Shown here in pieces: positions 1 to 9,436 of a stretch of DNA of 64,000 nt. The notes beneath the pieces are model-generated. The model was not told the DNA's origin. It saw only the letters and a program-made list of their open reading frames with translations, and made no database searches. This DNA is from Cysteiniphilum marinum. GTDB lineage: Bacteria; Pseudomonadota; Gammaproteobacteria; Francisellales; Francisellaceae. Every line of letters starts with the position of its first letter. The first letter of the stretch is position 1. Location: assembly GCF_014857925.1 (NCBI RefSeq), contig NZ_JACYVZ010000003.1, forward strand, positions 62,001 to 126,000. The letters run 5' to 3'. The position numbers and the translations under genes were made by a program.

Positions 1-26
1 TAAGATAACATTGTAAGAGGATGATC

Positions 27-356
27 ATGATGTCTTGGGTTGTGGAATTTTATTCTGGAGTTGAAAGAAATGTTTTAGAACTTCCGGATAAGCTGCAAGC
101 AAAAATGTTAAGATTATTTGATTTAGTGGAAGAACATGGGGCGCAGTTAGGTGAGCCTCATACTAAGGCGTTAAGCAATGGTTTGTTTGAGCTGAGAGCC
201 AAAGCATTGGAAGGTATTGCTAGAAGCATATTTTGTTATGTTGATGGTAAAAAGATAATAGTTTTGCATGTTTTTGCAAAGAAAACCCAGAAAACGCCAA
301 AGAAAGAACTTGAGTTAGCTATAAGCCGAATGAAGGAGGTTAAAAGTGAACCTTAA
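27..356 (+). CDS. HigB/RelE-type toxin (Gp49-like, DUF891 family)
   Basis: A small basic protein of about 109 residues that resembles the phage-derived Gp49-like/HigB toxins, which act as ribosome-dependent mRNA endonucleases. Visible family features are the N-terminal strand containing WVVEFYSGVERNV, a helix with LPDKLQAKMLRLFD, and the core GLFELRAKALEGIARSIFCYV, followed by the basic strand IIVLHVFAKKTQKTP. Three in-frame ATGs lie at 21, 27 and 30. The AGAGG ribosome site at 16-20 touches the first, so 27 or 30 is the likely start. It overlaps the downstream HTH gene by 11 bases, and toxin-first order is typical of higBA. The family assignment is by pattern only. Confidence 0.8.
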   Translation: MMSWVVEFYSGVERNVLELPDKLQAKMLRLFDLVEEHGAQLGEPHTKALSNGLFELRAKALEGIARSIFCYVDGKKIIVLHVFAKKTQKTPKKELELAISRMKEVKSEP

Positions 357-621
357 ACAGCTAAAAGAGCAAGCTTTTAAAAATGATAATGTCAAGCACG
401 AATACAATAAGCTTGGTGCAGAGTTTGAGTTGATTAATGAGTTAATACATCTGCGTAAAAAATCAGGTCTTACTCAAGAGCAAATAGCTTTGAAGATGGG
501 CACCACAAGAAGTAATGTGTGTCGGCTAGAGAAGCTTGGAACTCACCCAAAAGTCAGTACTTTAGAAAGTTATGCCAGAGCCTGTGGATTTAAGCTTGGA
601 TTCAAATTTAGCCACTTATAA
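346..621 (+). CDS. HigA-type antitoxin, XRE helix-turn-helix
   Basis: A 91-residue DNA-binding protein, the probable antitoxin for the overlapping toxin gene. The helix-turn-helix occupies roughly residues 38-75, with LRKKSGLTQEQIALKMGTTR followed by SNVCRLEK, which is typical of XRE/Cro-type domains. The start is GTG at 346, supported by a strong AAGGAGGT ribosome site at 333-340 inside the toxin reading frame, so translation of the two is probably coupled. As in other higBA modules the antitoxin would neutralise the toxin and repress the shared promoter, which lies outside the window. Confidence 0.8.
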   Translation: MNLKQLKEQAFKNDNVKHEYNKLGAEFELINELIHLRKKSGLTQEQIALKMGTTRSNVCRLEKLGTHPKVSTLESYARACGFKLGFKFSHL

Positions 622-668
622 TTTGGTGACCAAACAAATTATCCTCAACAGTTGCCTTATCGTAACTT

Positions 669-1646
669 TTAACCTTTGACATAGCTCAATGCGTTTTTAA
701 AGGTATGAATACCTGCTTCAGGGCGAGTTGCATGCTCACTTAGAAATCGGCGATATAGGCGTGCGTTAGGGTAACCATTAAATAAATTAAGCGTATGACG
801 CGTAATATGATTAAGCTTGCGATCAGGTGCTTTTAGCTCTTCTTCAATATAGGGAATTAAACGCTCAGCAACTTCAAAAGGGGTAAAATCATGACTTTTC
901 TCATTATAAAAGAGATGGTCAACGTCTTTAAATAACATCGGGTTGTGGTAAGCTTCGCGCCCAATCATCACACTATCAACATATTGTAAATGCTGATTGA
1001 TATTATCTAAGGTTGTTATACCACCGTTAATGCCAATTAACTGTTTGGGGAATAGTTTTTTAATTTGATAAACCGTGTCATATTGTAAGGGCGGGATTGT
1101 ACGATTCTCTTTGGGGCTTAAGCCATTTAGCCAGCCTTTTCGTGCATGAATACAAATAAAATCGGCCTTAGCATCGACAATGCCTTGGATAAAGTACACA
1201 AGCTCTTCAAAGCTATCTTTATCGTCAACGCCAATGCGACATTTCACTGAAACAGGGATGTTAACCGCTTGTTTTAAGGCATTAACACATTCAGCAACGA
1301 GCTCAGGCTTATACATCAATGATAGTCCAAAATCGCCACGTGAGACGCGATCACTCGGACAGCCAACATTCAAATTGATCTCGTTATAACCTAAGTCTTC
1401 AGCAAGTTTAGCGCAAAAGATGAGATCATTTGGGCTGTTGCCACCCAATTGTAATGTCAATGGATTCTCCTCTGGTGAGTACTGCAATAAGCGCGTACGT
1501 GGCCCATGAATAATCGCATTGGCTGTAATCATCTCCGTGTAAAGCATGGTTCTTTTGGTGATTAGGCGCATTAAATAACGATAATGCCTATCTGTCCAAT
1601 CGATCATTGGTGCGATACAAAGGGTGCGATTGAGTTGTTCTATCAT
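669..1646 (-). CDS. dusA: tRNA-dihydrouridine(20/20a) synthase DusA
   Basis: An FMN-dependent TIM-barrel enzyme that reduces uridine in the tRNA D-loop. The N-terminus has the family hallmark LCIAPMIDWTDRHYRYLMR. The substrate-channel motif NLNVGCPSDRVSRGDFG carries the catalytic cysteine near residue 95, and later come VSVKCRIGVDD, IHARKGWLNGLSPKENR and the phosphate-binding GINGGI. At 325 residues it has the usual DusA length. The DusA-specific LSPKENR segment favours DusA over DusB or DusC. It is a single minus-strand gene, convergent with the upstream antitoxin gene. Confidence 0.93.
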   Translation of the reverse strand: MIEQLNRTLCIAPMIDWTDRHYRYLMRLITKRTMLYTEMITANAIIHGPRTRLLQYSPEENPLTLQLGGNSPNDLIFCAKLAEDLGYNEINLNVGCPSDRVSRGDFGLSLMYKPELVAECVNALKQAVNIPVSVKCRIGVDDKDSFEELVYFIQGIVDAKADFICIHARKGWLNGLSPKENRTIPPLQYDTVYQIKKLFPKQLIGINGGITTLDNINQHLQYVDSVMIGREAYHNPMLFKDVDHLFYNEKSHDFTPFEVAERLIPYIEEELKAPDRKLNHITRHTLNLFNGYPNARLYRRFLSEHATRPEAGIHTFKNALSYVKG

Positions 1647-1809
1647 TGGTGTTCTATTTATTCAAAACTTAAGGGGGCTATGGTAAAACATTCCCTGTAA
1701 TTGTAAATGGAATAGGTGATTTATTTGCCATAAAGACTAGTTTTATCAAATTGTATTTTATATGCTCGATGCGTTTTGGGAAAAATGAGAAATGATAAAG
1801 GGGGGCGAT

Positions 1810-3006
1810 ATGCTACTACAAGTCAATAACTTATTAACCGTTGCCATTGCTATTTTAGTACTATTGGTTGGAATTTTTATTCAAAAGCGTGTGAGTATAT
1901 TAAGTCGTTTTTTTATACCTGCCCCCGTTGTCGGTGGATTGCTTTTTTCTATATTGCTTGCTGTACTTAGTTATTTTGATTATATACATATTAATTTTGA
2001 TGCATCAGCTCAGAAATATTTTATGTTGATATTCTTTTCAACGATTGGCTTTGCCGCGAGTTTGCGTTTTTTGTTTATTGGTGGCAAGGCCGTATTGATC
2101 CTATTTGCCTGTATGTGCGTGCTGGTTGTTTTACAAAATAGCTTAGGTGTATCATTGGCGATGTTGCTTGATATGCCGACAGCTTTTGGTTTGGCTAATA
2201 GCTCGATTACGATGATCGGAGGGCATGGCACGGGATTGGCATTTGCTGAGACATTGCAAAGTGACTTTGGATTGCAAAATGCAGCAACGATTACAGCAGC
2301 GGCAGCAACGGTAGGGTTGATTGCAGGAAGTCTTTCAGGAGGGCCAGTTGCAAAGTTTCTCATGCGTAAATATAAGCCAGAAGTCACTGGCGAAAAAATG
2401 GATGCGGAAAGTCTTAAGAAACTACAACTACATAAACCAAGTAAGATTTCTCAAGAGGGTGTCTTTAATGCAGTGATTATGATTGCGTTAGCAATTGGTT
2501 TTGGCAGTATTTTTTCGGCATGGTTTAAGTCACTTAATATTATTTTACCGGATTATATTGGTGCAATGTTGGCAGCGGCAATTTTGCGTAATTGCTCAGA
2601 TATTACTGATTGGTATGAGGTCAAGCACACTGAGTTGCAAGTCTTAGGTGCTATTTCACTTTCTATTTTTTTATCGATGGCGCTGATGCAAATGAAGTTG
2701 TTGGCACTCGTGAACTTAGCGATTCCAATGCTAGTGATCTTATTTGCACAAGTGGTATTAATGGTGCTATTTGCCATTTTTGTGATTTATAAATTATTAG
2801 GTAAGAGCTATGACGCGGTTGTCATGACTTGCGGTACAGTAGGATTGGGTATGGGAGCAACACCAAATGCGATTGCCAATATGGATGCTTTTGTTGCTAA
2901 AAATCGTCCGGCACCACAGGCGTTTTTTGTGGTGCCGATCGTGGGTTCGGTATTGATTGACTTCTTTAATGCCGGAATGATTACGGCATTTTTAAATATC
3001 TTTTAA
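1810..3006 (+). CDS. gltS: sodium/glutamate symporter GltS
   Basis: An inner-membrane Na+-coupled glutamate carrier of the ESS family. About ten hydrophobic segments are visible, in two inverted halves joined by a hydrophilic loop near residues 195-220. Family signatures include the N-terminal RFFIPAPVVGGLL, FFSTIGFAASLRFL, the first pore loop MIGGHGTGLAFAETL, and the second-half counterpart TCGTVGLGMGATPNAIANM. An upstream in-frame ATG at 1792 exists, but the GGGG ribosome site at 1800-1804 places the start at 1810, giving 398 residues. It converges on dacB with a four-base overlap of stop codons and no visible terminator between them. Confidence 0.92.
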   Translation: MLLQVNNLLTVAIAILVLLVGIFIQKRVSILSRFFIPAPVVGGLLFSILLAVLSYFDYIHINFDASAQKYFMLIFFSTIGFAASLRFLFIGGKAVLILFACMCVLVVLQNSLGVSLAMLLDMPTAFGLANSSITMIGGHGTGLAFAETLQSDFGLQNAATITAAAATVGLIAGSLSGGPVAKFLMRKYKPEVTGEKMDAESLKKLQLHKPSKISQEGVFNAVIMIALAIGFGSIFSAWFKSLNIILPDYIGAMLAAAILRNCSDITDWYEVKHTELQVLGAISLSIFLSMALMQMKLLALVNLAIPMLVILFAQVVLMVLFAIFVIYKLLGKSYDAVVMTCGTVGLGMGATPNAIANMDAFVAKNRPAPQAFFVVPIVGSVLIDFFNAGMITAFLNIF

Positions 3007-4412
3007 AGGTTATTGTAAAATACTTTGATAATACCATCTTCAAGCATGCGCGCTTTAATGCGTTGTGAACGTGTCAGATCATTTAGCATAATGGAAAAAC
3101 TCAATAGATGATTGCGCTTTGTTAACAGATAACCTGAAAGTGTTGAGACACCGGCTAGTGTACCCGTTTTGGCGTGAACGCGGCCTTGTAATTTTCCACC
3201 CATGCGATAAGCCAATGTGCCATCTTCACCAGAGCTAGGCAATGCACTATATAGGCGTTTGCCAATGCTGCTTTTATAAACATTGGTTAATAAGCTTACC
3301 ATAAACTGAGGGGTTACCGAATCAAGCTTGGAAAGGCCAGAACCATCTTCCATATGTAGCTCTCCAGTATGCACTTTATACGTTTTGCGGATAAGGGACT
3401 CAACGGCTTTGGTGCCAACTTCATTGCTACCTTGACCTGCTTGCGTATAACCTACAGTGCGCATAAAACTCTCGGCATATAGGTTGTCAGATTTCAACAA
3501 CATATGTGTAAGCAAAGCATCAATAGAGTCAGATGAAGTGCTAGCGACTTCAATTAAGCTTGATTTTCTAGGTAAGTTGCCAAATAAAGTATTGCCACGG
3601 TGTTTGATACCAACCTGTGAGATAAAATCATCAATTGTTTGTTTGGTTTTTAAGGCGGGGTTAGCAATCGCAAGATTAAGGTAAGTCTCAGCTTTCGCCG
3701 GAATGCAGCCCGAAAGATTAAGGACATTATTTCGAGTCATCTCCATATCAAACTTGCATTTGCCACGATTTTTAGCTGTTGCTAATCGAGTTGTATTGTT
3801 AATCGTAATATTGCTAGTATTCGCAATTTTTTTGACTTTGGTATTTGTGCCACTTGTGTTAACAAGCTTAATCACAAAACAATTTTTATTCATATTTAAG
3901 CTGGAAGCTGGGGCTGCAAAGCAGTAAGGTGTGTCGTTTTTTGACCAGCCGTTAGGTGTGTAATCACCGGTGAAATGATTGGCTATTAATACAACATCGC
4001 CATTAATGCGCTTGATACCATGTTGTTTGGTTTGTGAAATTAAATTATACAATGTCGCACCAGTTAGGCTTGGGTCACCGGTAAACTCAATGTAGAGATT
4101 CCCGTTTAAGGTGCCGTTTTTATATTGTGCTTTTTTATAAAAAACAGAAGTGGTGAATTTGAAATTTCTTGGCAGTGCTGTGAAGGCAGCAATTGCCGTG
4201 AAAACTTTGTTGTTACTTGCAGGTGTGAAGGGTCGGTCTTTAGCATATTGATAGAGTGGTTTCCCTGAGTTAACACGCTCAACGGCAATGCCAATAGAGG
4301 CATCAGATAAGCGATACATCTTAACAAGTGATTGAATCTCACTGCGCACGGAAGCATGCGCAAACATAATGGTGCTTATTGAAGCTAAAATAAGTAAAAT
4401 AAATTTTTTCAC
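3003..4412 (-). CDS. dacB: D-alanyl-D-alanine carboxypeptidase/endopeptidase (PBP4, DacB)
   Basis: A low-molecular-weight class C penicillin-binding protein that trims or cleaves peptidoglycan cross-links in the periplasm. A Sec signal peptide covers about residues 1-20, ending in MFAHA. All three serine-acyl-enzyme motifs are present in order: SxxK at S66-K69 (ASNNKVF), SDN at 308-310, and KTG at 415-417. The long insertion between the first two motifs is typical of the PBP4 type, as is the 469-residue length. Transcribed alone on the minus strand, divergent from folB. Confidence 0.93.
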   Translation of the reverse strand: MKKFILLILASISTIMFAHASVRSEIQSLVKMYRLSDASIGIAVERVNSGKPLYQYAKDRPFTPASNNKVFTAIAAFTALPRNFKFTTSVFYKKAQYKNGTLNGNLYIEFTGDPSLTGATLYNLISQTKQHGIKRINGDVVLIANHFTGDYTPNGWSKNDTPYCFAAPASSLNMNKNCFVIKLVNTSGTNTKVKKIANTSNITINNTTRLATAKNRGKCKFDMEMTRNNVLNLSGCIPAKAETYLNLAIANPALKTKQTIDDFISQVGIKHRGNTLFGNLPRKSSLIEVASTSSDSIDALLTHMLLKSDNLYAESFMRTVGYTQAGQGSNEVGTKAVESLIRKTYKVHTGELHMEDGSGLSKLDSVTPQFMVSLLTNVYKSSIGKRLYSALPSSGEDGTLAYRMGGKLQGRVHAKTGTLAGVSTLSGYLLTKRNHLLSFSIMLNDLTRSQRIKARMLEDGIIKVFYNNL

Positions 4413-4499
4413 AGTGAACGCTATTTAAAACTATCGATTTTTAACGATGTCGTCGATAATACCAACTTTTGGAAGCGAATGTCATTACTGAATTGGCAT

Positions 4500-4552
4500 A
4501 TACCGCGTGTAAATTATTTTGAGGTGTTACGTGTCAAAGAAATTTTTAATGT
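4500..4552 (+). repeat. truncated end of the dispersed 165-bp palindromic element
   Basis: This stretch starts ATACCGCGTGTAAATTATTTTG and continues into TGTCAAAGAAATTTTT. It aligns, with scattered mismatches, to the left arm of the full elements at 43497-43661 and 44807-44971. Only about 50 bases of one arm are present. It sits just upstream of the folB start and probably supplies the 5' leader of folB. It also creates a spurious N-terminal extension if the first ATG at 4479 is used. Confidence 0.6.
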
Positions 4553-4559
4553 TTTTTGG

Positions 4560-4934
4560 ATGGTGTATATGTATAAGCTGAAACTCACTGAGGTCATCTT
4601 GGATGTTTATCTTGGTGTCTATGACTTTGAGCAAGCGCAATTGCAACAGGTTAAGCTGGATCTAATCATTAGCTATCACAAAGTGCCAAGAGGATGTATC
4701 AGTGATGATCTTAACGAGACGATTTGCTATGCAAGTATCAATGAATTATTGCTAAAAACCGCACGGCACAAGCGTTATCAATTAATCGAGCATCTAGCAC
4801 AATCATTGCTTGATGCGCTAAAAGAGATGCTCGAAGCATGTAAAGTAGATATTTACCTTGAACTGCATAAAAAACCACCGCTAGATAATGTGGCATTGGC
4901 AAGCTTTTGTGTGGAACATGTATGTCCGAGATAG
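4560..4934 (+). CDS. folB: dihydroneopterin aldolase-like protein FolB
   Basis: Converts 7,8-dihydroneopterin to 6-hydroxymethyl-dihydropterin in folate synthesis. The short tunnelling-fold domain shows the family landmarks: a first strand LTEVILDVYLGVYDFEQ with the pterin-anchoring glutamate region, the ETICYA segment, the helix YQLIEHLAQSLLDAL, and the strand ending LELHKKPPLDN with the catalytic lysine region. Candidate starts are the ATGs at 4560 and 4569. The ATG at 4479 would add residues encoded by a repeat fragment. The 3' end overlaps folKP by 13 bases, so the two form one folate operon. Confidence 0.82.
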   Translation: MVYMYKLKLTEVILDVYLGVYDFEQAQLQQVKLDLIISYHKVPRGCISDDLNETICYASINELLLKTARHKRYQLIEHLAQSLLDALKEMLEACKVDIYLELHKKPPLDNVALASFCVEHVCPR

Positions 4935-6229
4935 TCTTGGGGCTAGGCAGTAATGTTGGTCGTAAGTTATCAAACTTGCGTCAAGCAGTTGATTTGATTG
5001 CAAAGCGTATTGGTCAGGTGCAAAGAGTCTCACCCATCTATCAAACCAAAGCGCTTTTGCCAGTTAATGCGCCACCAAGTTGGGATATCGATTACTATAA
5101 TTTAGCTGTTTTGGTACAGACGGATTTAGAACCTGATGTGCTATTAAGTGAAATAAAAAGGATTGAAACAACGCTAGGGCGCGATCCAGAGCATGCTTTT
5201 TGGTCGCCACGTGAAATCGATATCGATATTTTGTGCTATGAAGATTTAAGCTATCAAAGTGAGTATTTAACGATTCCGCATAAGGAATTGTTGAAGCGTA
5301 ACTTTGCATTAAAATCTTTGTTGGATGTTTACCCTTGTTGGTGTCATCCTCAGTATTCGGGTGATCTGTATCAATATATAAAAAATATAAAAAAAATGCC
5401 AATGCTTGAGTTGGCACCCTTTACCTTAGCAGGTAGTCAAATTATGGCGATTGTCAATTTATCGAATGATTCTTTCTCGCAACAAAGTGAAGAGATAGTA
5501 CCACTTGAGGAGTTTGAGCAGTATATTATTGAGCTTGTTAACGAAGGTGCCGAAGTGATTGATTTAGGCGCTGAGAGCACTAAGCCGGATGTAAAGCCAA
5601 TAACTGCAGAGGTGTATTGGCAAAGATTAAAGCCTTATCTAGAGATTGTCGAGTCATTGGTGAATGCGCACGTGTTACCTGTAGATCTTAAGGTCAGTAT
5701 TGATACTTATCATGCTGAAGTAGTGGAGAAAACGCTGAATTACAGTTGTGTCAACATCATTAATGATATTTATGGTATTGAAGCAAATCTCATTGCTGCC
5801 TTAATCAAAGACAAAAATATTGATTATGTTTTTATGCATCAATTAGGTGTTGCCGGTGGTAAATATTTGGCAGTTGATTGTGATCCAGTATCTGAGGTTA
5901 TTGCTTTTGCGAAAGAAAAAATACAAATACTTTTAGATGCGGGTATGTGCAAAGAAAGGCTTATTTTCGATATCGGCATTGGTTTTGGTAAAACAGCCTA
6001 TCAAGCACAATGCTTACTTGATGCCGTTACTGAGATAAAAGAAGCGCTTGGCATTAAAATACTCGTCGGGCATTCACGTAAATCATCTGTCATGCCATAT
6101 GTTGCAACTAAAGACAATGCCAAAAAGGATCTCTCTACAGCAATGATTTCGCGTGATTTGATGAAAAAAGATGTTGATTATCTGCGCGTGCATAATGTTC
6201 GATTAACTGCGATAGCGAAGCATATTTAA
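4922..6229 (+). CDS. folKP: bifunctional HPPK-DHPS folate enzyme (FolK-FolP fusion)
   Basis: One polypeptide of about 435 residues carrying two consecutive folate steps. The first ~160 residues are 6-hydroxymethyl-dihydropterin pyrophosphokinase, with IVLGLGSNVG, the loop VSPIYQTKAL, and the ATP/Mg site GRDPEHAFWSPREIDIDIL. The rest is dihydropteroate synthase, with MAIVNLSNDSFS, VIDLGAESTKP, KVSIDTY, NIINDIYG, FDIGIGFGKT and LVGHSRKS. Start chosen at ATG 4922, where the FolK fold begins; the upstream TTG at 4907 adds only Cys-rich residues inside folB. The same fusion is known in Francisella, which supports the taxonomic reading. Sulfonamides target the second domain. Confidence 0.93.
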   Translation: MSEIVLGLGSNVGRKLSNLRQAVDLIAKRIGQVQRVSPIYQTKALLPVNAPPSWDIDYYNLAVLVQTDLEPDVLLSEIKRIETTLGRDPEHAFWSPREIDIDILCYEDLSYQSEYLTIPHKELLKRNFALKSLLDVYPCWCHPQYSGDLYQYIKNIKKMPMLELAPFTLAGSQIMAIVNLSNDSFSQQSEEIVPLEEFEQYIIELVNEGAEVIDLGAESTKPDVKPITAEVYWQRLKPYLEIVESLVNAHVLPVDLKVSIDTYHAEVVEKTLNYSCVNIINDIYGIEANLIAALIKDKNIDYVFMHQLGVAGGKYLAVDCDPVSEVIAFAKEKIQILLDAGMCKERLIFDIGIGFGKTAYQAQCLLDAVTEIKEALGIKILVGHSRKSSVMPYVATKDNAKKDLSTAMISRDLMKKDVDYLRVHNVRLTAIAKHI

Positions 6230-6306
6230 TGGCGGAAGGTCACTGCATTTAGCAAATAGTTATGTTACACTTTTGCCCGCAAACATTATTAACTTTTGGA
6301 AGGCAG

Positions 6307-8322
6307 ATGAATTCAAACATAACTCTTGCAAATGCTATTCGTTTTCTCTCAATGGACGCTGTACAGAAAGCAAAATCAGGACACCCAGGTATGCCGATGG
6401 GCATGGCAGATATCGCGACAGTACTGTGGCGTAAATATCTAAAACATAATCCTAAAAACCCACATTGGCTTAATCGTGACCGCTTTGTGTTATCAAATGG
6501 TCATGGCTCAATGTTATTATATTCTTTATTGCATTTGACAGGTTATGATTTATCAGTTGATGACTTAAAGAATTTCAGACAACTGCATTCAAAAACACCA
6601 GGGCATCCTGAATATGGTTACGCGCCAGGTATTGAGACAACAACCGGCCCTTTGGGACAAGGTATTGCAAATGCCGTTGGTATGGCGCTGGCAGAAAAGC
6701 TATTAGCCGATAGCTATAATCAACCGGCACATGAGATTATTAATCACTTTACCTATGTATTTATGGGTGATGGTTGTTTAATGGAAGGCGTGTCACATGA
6801 AGTAAGTTCTTTAGCAGGCACGTTGAAGTTAGGCAAATTAATCGCTTTTTGGGATGATAATAGTATTTCGATCGATGGAGATGTAAAGGGTTGGTTTACC
6901 GAAGATGTTGCTAAGCGCTATGAAGCTTATGGTTGGCAGGTTATTACGCATGTCGATGGCCATGATTTTGACGCCATTGATGCAGCTATTGCTAAGGCGC
7001 AAGCGGAAAGCTCAAAACCAACATTGATTTGTTGCAAAACCAAGATTGGTCAAGGCTCACCAAATAAAGCAGGTAGCCATAGTGTGCACGGTGCACCTTT
7101 GGGTGATGAGGAGATTATCAATACTCGTAAGGCGCTTGATTGGCATCATGCGCCTTTTGAAATTCCAAGTGATATTTATGCAGATTGGTCAGATGTTGAA
7201 AAAGGTTCAACATCAGAGCAGAACTGGAATGAACAGTTTGCTGAATATCAAAAAGCGTATCCTAATGAGTTTAATGAATTAAATGCGCGTTTAAGCAAAA
7301 GTTTACCGCAAGACTTTGGTGGATTGATAAATGACTATATCAATAAGCTGCTGAATGACAAGCCAACGGTAGCAACGCGCAAAGCATCACAGATGGCATT
7401 AGAGGAAATCTGTAAAATATTACCGGATATGTTTGGTGGTTCAGCAGATTTAACAGGTTCTAACTTAACCAACTGGTCAGGCAGCAAGTGGCTTAATAAT
7501 CATGAAAAACATGCGAATTACCTGTCTTATGGTGTGCGTGAGTTTGGCATGGCAGCGATGATGAATGGCATGTCGCTTTATGGTGGCTTTAGACCTTATG
7601 GTGGTACTTTCTTGGTGTTTAGTGATTATGCGCGAAACGCCATTCGTATGAGTGCGATTATGAAGCAACCAGTGGTTTATGTAATGACGCATGACTCAAT
7701 TGGTTTAGGCGAAGATGGTCCAACACATCAGCCAATTGAACATGTACCAAGTCTGCGTGTGATGCCAAATTTAAATGTGTGGCGCCCAGCAGATGTTGTT
7801 GAAACAGCGGTTGCATGGCAGTGTGCTGTTGAAGAGCAAAGCACACCATCATTGTTGGCACTTTCTCGTCAGAATCTACCAACTTTAGTGACAAGCAATA
7901 CGCAAGCACAGTTGGTTAAAAAGGGTGGTTACTTATTAAGAGAAACACAAAATGCTGAGATTACATTGATTGCTACAGGCTCTGAAGTGAGTATCATGTG
8001 TGATGCAGCGGAGACATTAACCAAAGAAGGTATAGCAGTTAATGTTGTGTCTATGCCTTGCGTTGAGAAATTCATGCAACAAGATGATGGTTATCAACAA
8101 TCCGTGATAAAACAAAGTATTCCTGCAGTAGTCATGGAAGCGGCACAAGGTGATTTATGGTATCGTTTATTGCCAAAGACAGGTGGAGATGTGATTGGCT
8201 TAAATCACTTTGGTGAATCAGCGCCGGCTGAAAAATTATATGAAGCATTTGGCTTAACAGCGCAAAATGCTGTGACTAAAGCCAAAGCGCTTCTAGCTAA
8301 AACAACGGTTGAAAGTTTATAA
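6307..8322 (+). CDS. tkt: transketolase
   Basis: A thiamine-diphosphate enzyme of the non-oxidative pentose-phosphate pathway that moves two-carbon units between sugar phosphates. The N-terminal half shows [19 protein letters not shown], the [13 protein letters not shown] segment and the ThDP/Mg motif [12 protein letters not shown]. The pyrimidine domain has the catalytic-glutamate segment [14 protein letters not shown] and the substrate-binding [18 protein letters not shown]. Start taken at ATG 6307 after a GGAAGG ribosome site, giving 671 residues; an earlier ATG at 6262 adds 15 non-conserved residues. First gene of the tkt-gap-pgk-pyk-fba block. Confidence 0.96.
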   Translation: MNSNITLANAIRFLSMDAVQKAKSGHPGMPMGMADIATVLWRKYLKHNPKNPHWLNRDRFVLSNGHGSMLLYSLLHLTGYDLSVDDLKNFRQLHSKTPGHPEYGYAPGIETTTGPLGQGIANAVGMALAEKLLADSYNQPAHEIINHFTYVFMGDGCLMEGVSHEVSSLAGTLKLGKLIAFWDDNSISIDGDVKGWFTEDVAKRYEAYGWQVITHVDGHDFDAIDAAIAKAQAESSKPTLICCKTKIGQGSPNKAGSHSVHGAPLGDEEIINTRKALDWHHAPFEIPSDIYADWSDVEKGSTSEQNWNEQFAEYQKAYPNEFNELNARLSKSLPQDFGGLINDYINKLLNDKPTVATRKASQMALEEICKILPDMFGGSADLTGSNLTNWSGSKWLNNHEKHANYLSYGVREFGMAAMMNGMSLYGGFRPYGGTFLVFSDYARNAIRMSAIMKQPVVYVMTHDSIGLGEDGPTHQPIEHVPSLRVMPNLNVWRPADVVETAVAWQCAVEEQSTPSLLALSRQNLPTLVTSNTQAQLVKKGGYLLRETQNAEITLIATGSEVSIMCDAAETLTKEGIAVNVVSMPCVEKFMQQDDGYQQSVIKQSIPAVVMEAAQGDLWYRLLPKTGGDVIGLNHFGESAPAEKLYEAFGLTAQNAVTKAKALLAKTTVESL

Positions 8323-8364
8323 GTCATATATGGTATGACTAGTTTAAAAAAGGAGAAATGAAAG

Positions 8365-9378
8365 ATGGCAATTAAAATTGCAATTAATGGTTATGGTCGC
8401 ATCGGTCGTTGTGTATTACGTGCGATTTATGAAGCAGGTTTAACAAACGAGTTTAAAATCGTTGCCATTAATGATTTGGGTAGCCCTGAAGTCAATGTTC
8501 ATTTGACAAAATATGACACAACACACGGGCGTTTCAACGCAGATGTTTCTTTACAAAACAACGAAATGGTAATCAATAACGATCGCATTAAAATCTTAGC
8601 TGAGCGTAACCCAGCTGATTTGCCATGGAAAGATTTGGATATTGATGTGGTCTTTGAATGTACTGGTTTATTCACTTCAAAAGAGAAGTGTAGCGCGCAT
8701 ATTCAAGCGGGTGCTAAAAAGGTTGTTATCTCAGCTCCTGGTGGCAATGATGTTGATGCAACGATTGTTTATGGTGTGAATCATGATGTATTAACTTCTG
8801 ATATGACGGTTATTTCTAATGCGTCATGCACAACAAACTGTTTGGCACCTGTAGCCAAAGTATTAAACGATAGCATTGGTATTCAAGAAGGTTTAATGAC
8901 AACGATTCATGCTTATACCAATGATCAAAAAATTGTTGACAGTTATCATAAAGACTTACATCGCGCACGCGCTGCCGCACACAATATGATCCCAACTAAA
9001 ACAGGAGCCGCTGCCGCAGTAGGTCTAGTCCTTCCTGACCTTAAAGGGCGTTTAGATGGTTTTGCAATGCGTGTACCAACGATTAACGTATCAGTAGTTG
9101 ATTTGACATTCACTGCTAAAAAGCACACTTCTGTAGAAGAAGTTAATGGTTTGTTAAAAGCCGCTTCTGAAGCAGGTAATTTAAAAGGGGTATTGGGCTA
9201 TAATGTTGAGCCATTGGTATCTATGGACTTTAACCATAACCCACATCCATCAATCTTTGATGCCACACAAACGCGTGTGATTGGTAATCTTGTTAAAGTG
9301 CTTTCTTGGTATGACAATGAATGGGGCTTCTCAAACCAGATGCTAAGAACGACAAAAGCGTGGTTTGCAGCTAAGTAA
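8365..9378 (+). CDS. gap: glyceraldehyde-3-phosphate dehydrogenase, type I
   Basis: Oxidises glyceraldehyde-3-phosphate to 1,3-bisphosphoglycerate with NAD+. The Rossmann start [15 protein letters not shown] and the active-site sequence [15 protein letters not shown] (catalytic Cys near 155) are clear, as are the phosphate-site [13 protein letters not shown] and the C-terminal [12 protein letters not shown]. At 337 residues it matches the family. The gene lies 42 bases after tkt with an AAGGAG ribosome site, and a Rho-independent hairpin separates it from pgk. Confidence 0.97.
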   Translation: MAIKIAINGYGRIGRCVLRAIYEAGLTNEFKIVAINDLGSPEVNVHLTKYDTTHGRFNADVSLQNNEMVINNDRIKILAERNPADLPWKDLDIDVVFECTGLFTSKEKCSAHIQAGAKKVVISAPGGNDVDATIVYGVNHDVLTSDMTVISNASCTTNCLAPVAKVLNDSIGIQEGLMTTIHAYTNDQKIVDSYHKDLHRARAAAHNMIPTKTGAAAAVGLVLPDLKGRLDGFAMRVPTINVSVVDLTFTAKKHTSVEEVNGLLKAASEAGNLKGVLGYNVEPLVSMDFNHNPHPSIFDATQTRVIGNLVKVLSWYDNEWGFSNQMLRTTKAWFAAK

Positions 9379-9397
9379 AAGAAGTAAAAAAGTATTT

Positions 9398-9420
9398 AAG
9401 GCGTGAAGACGCCTTTTTTG
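9398..9420 (+). terminator. intrinsic terminator or attenuator between gap and pgk
   Basis: A perfect 7-bp stem, AAGGCGT and ACGCCTT with a GAAG loop, runs into a stretch of Ts. Only 58 bases separate the gap stop codon from the pgk start, so this may be partial termination that makes gap transcripts more abundant than those of the downstream glycolytic genes. Confidence 0.75.
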
Positions 9421-9436
9421 TTTTTAAGGATTAATA

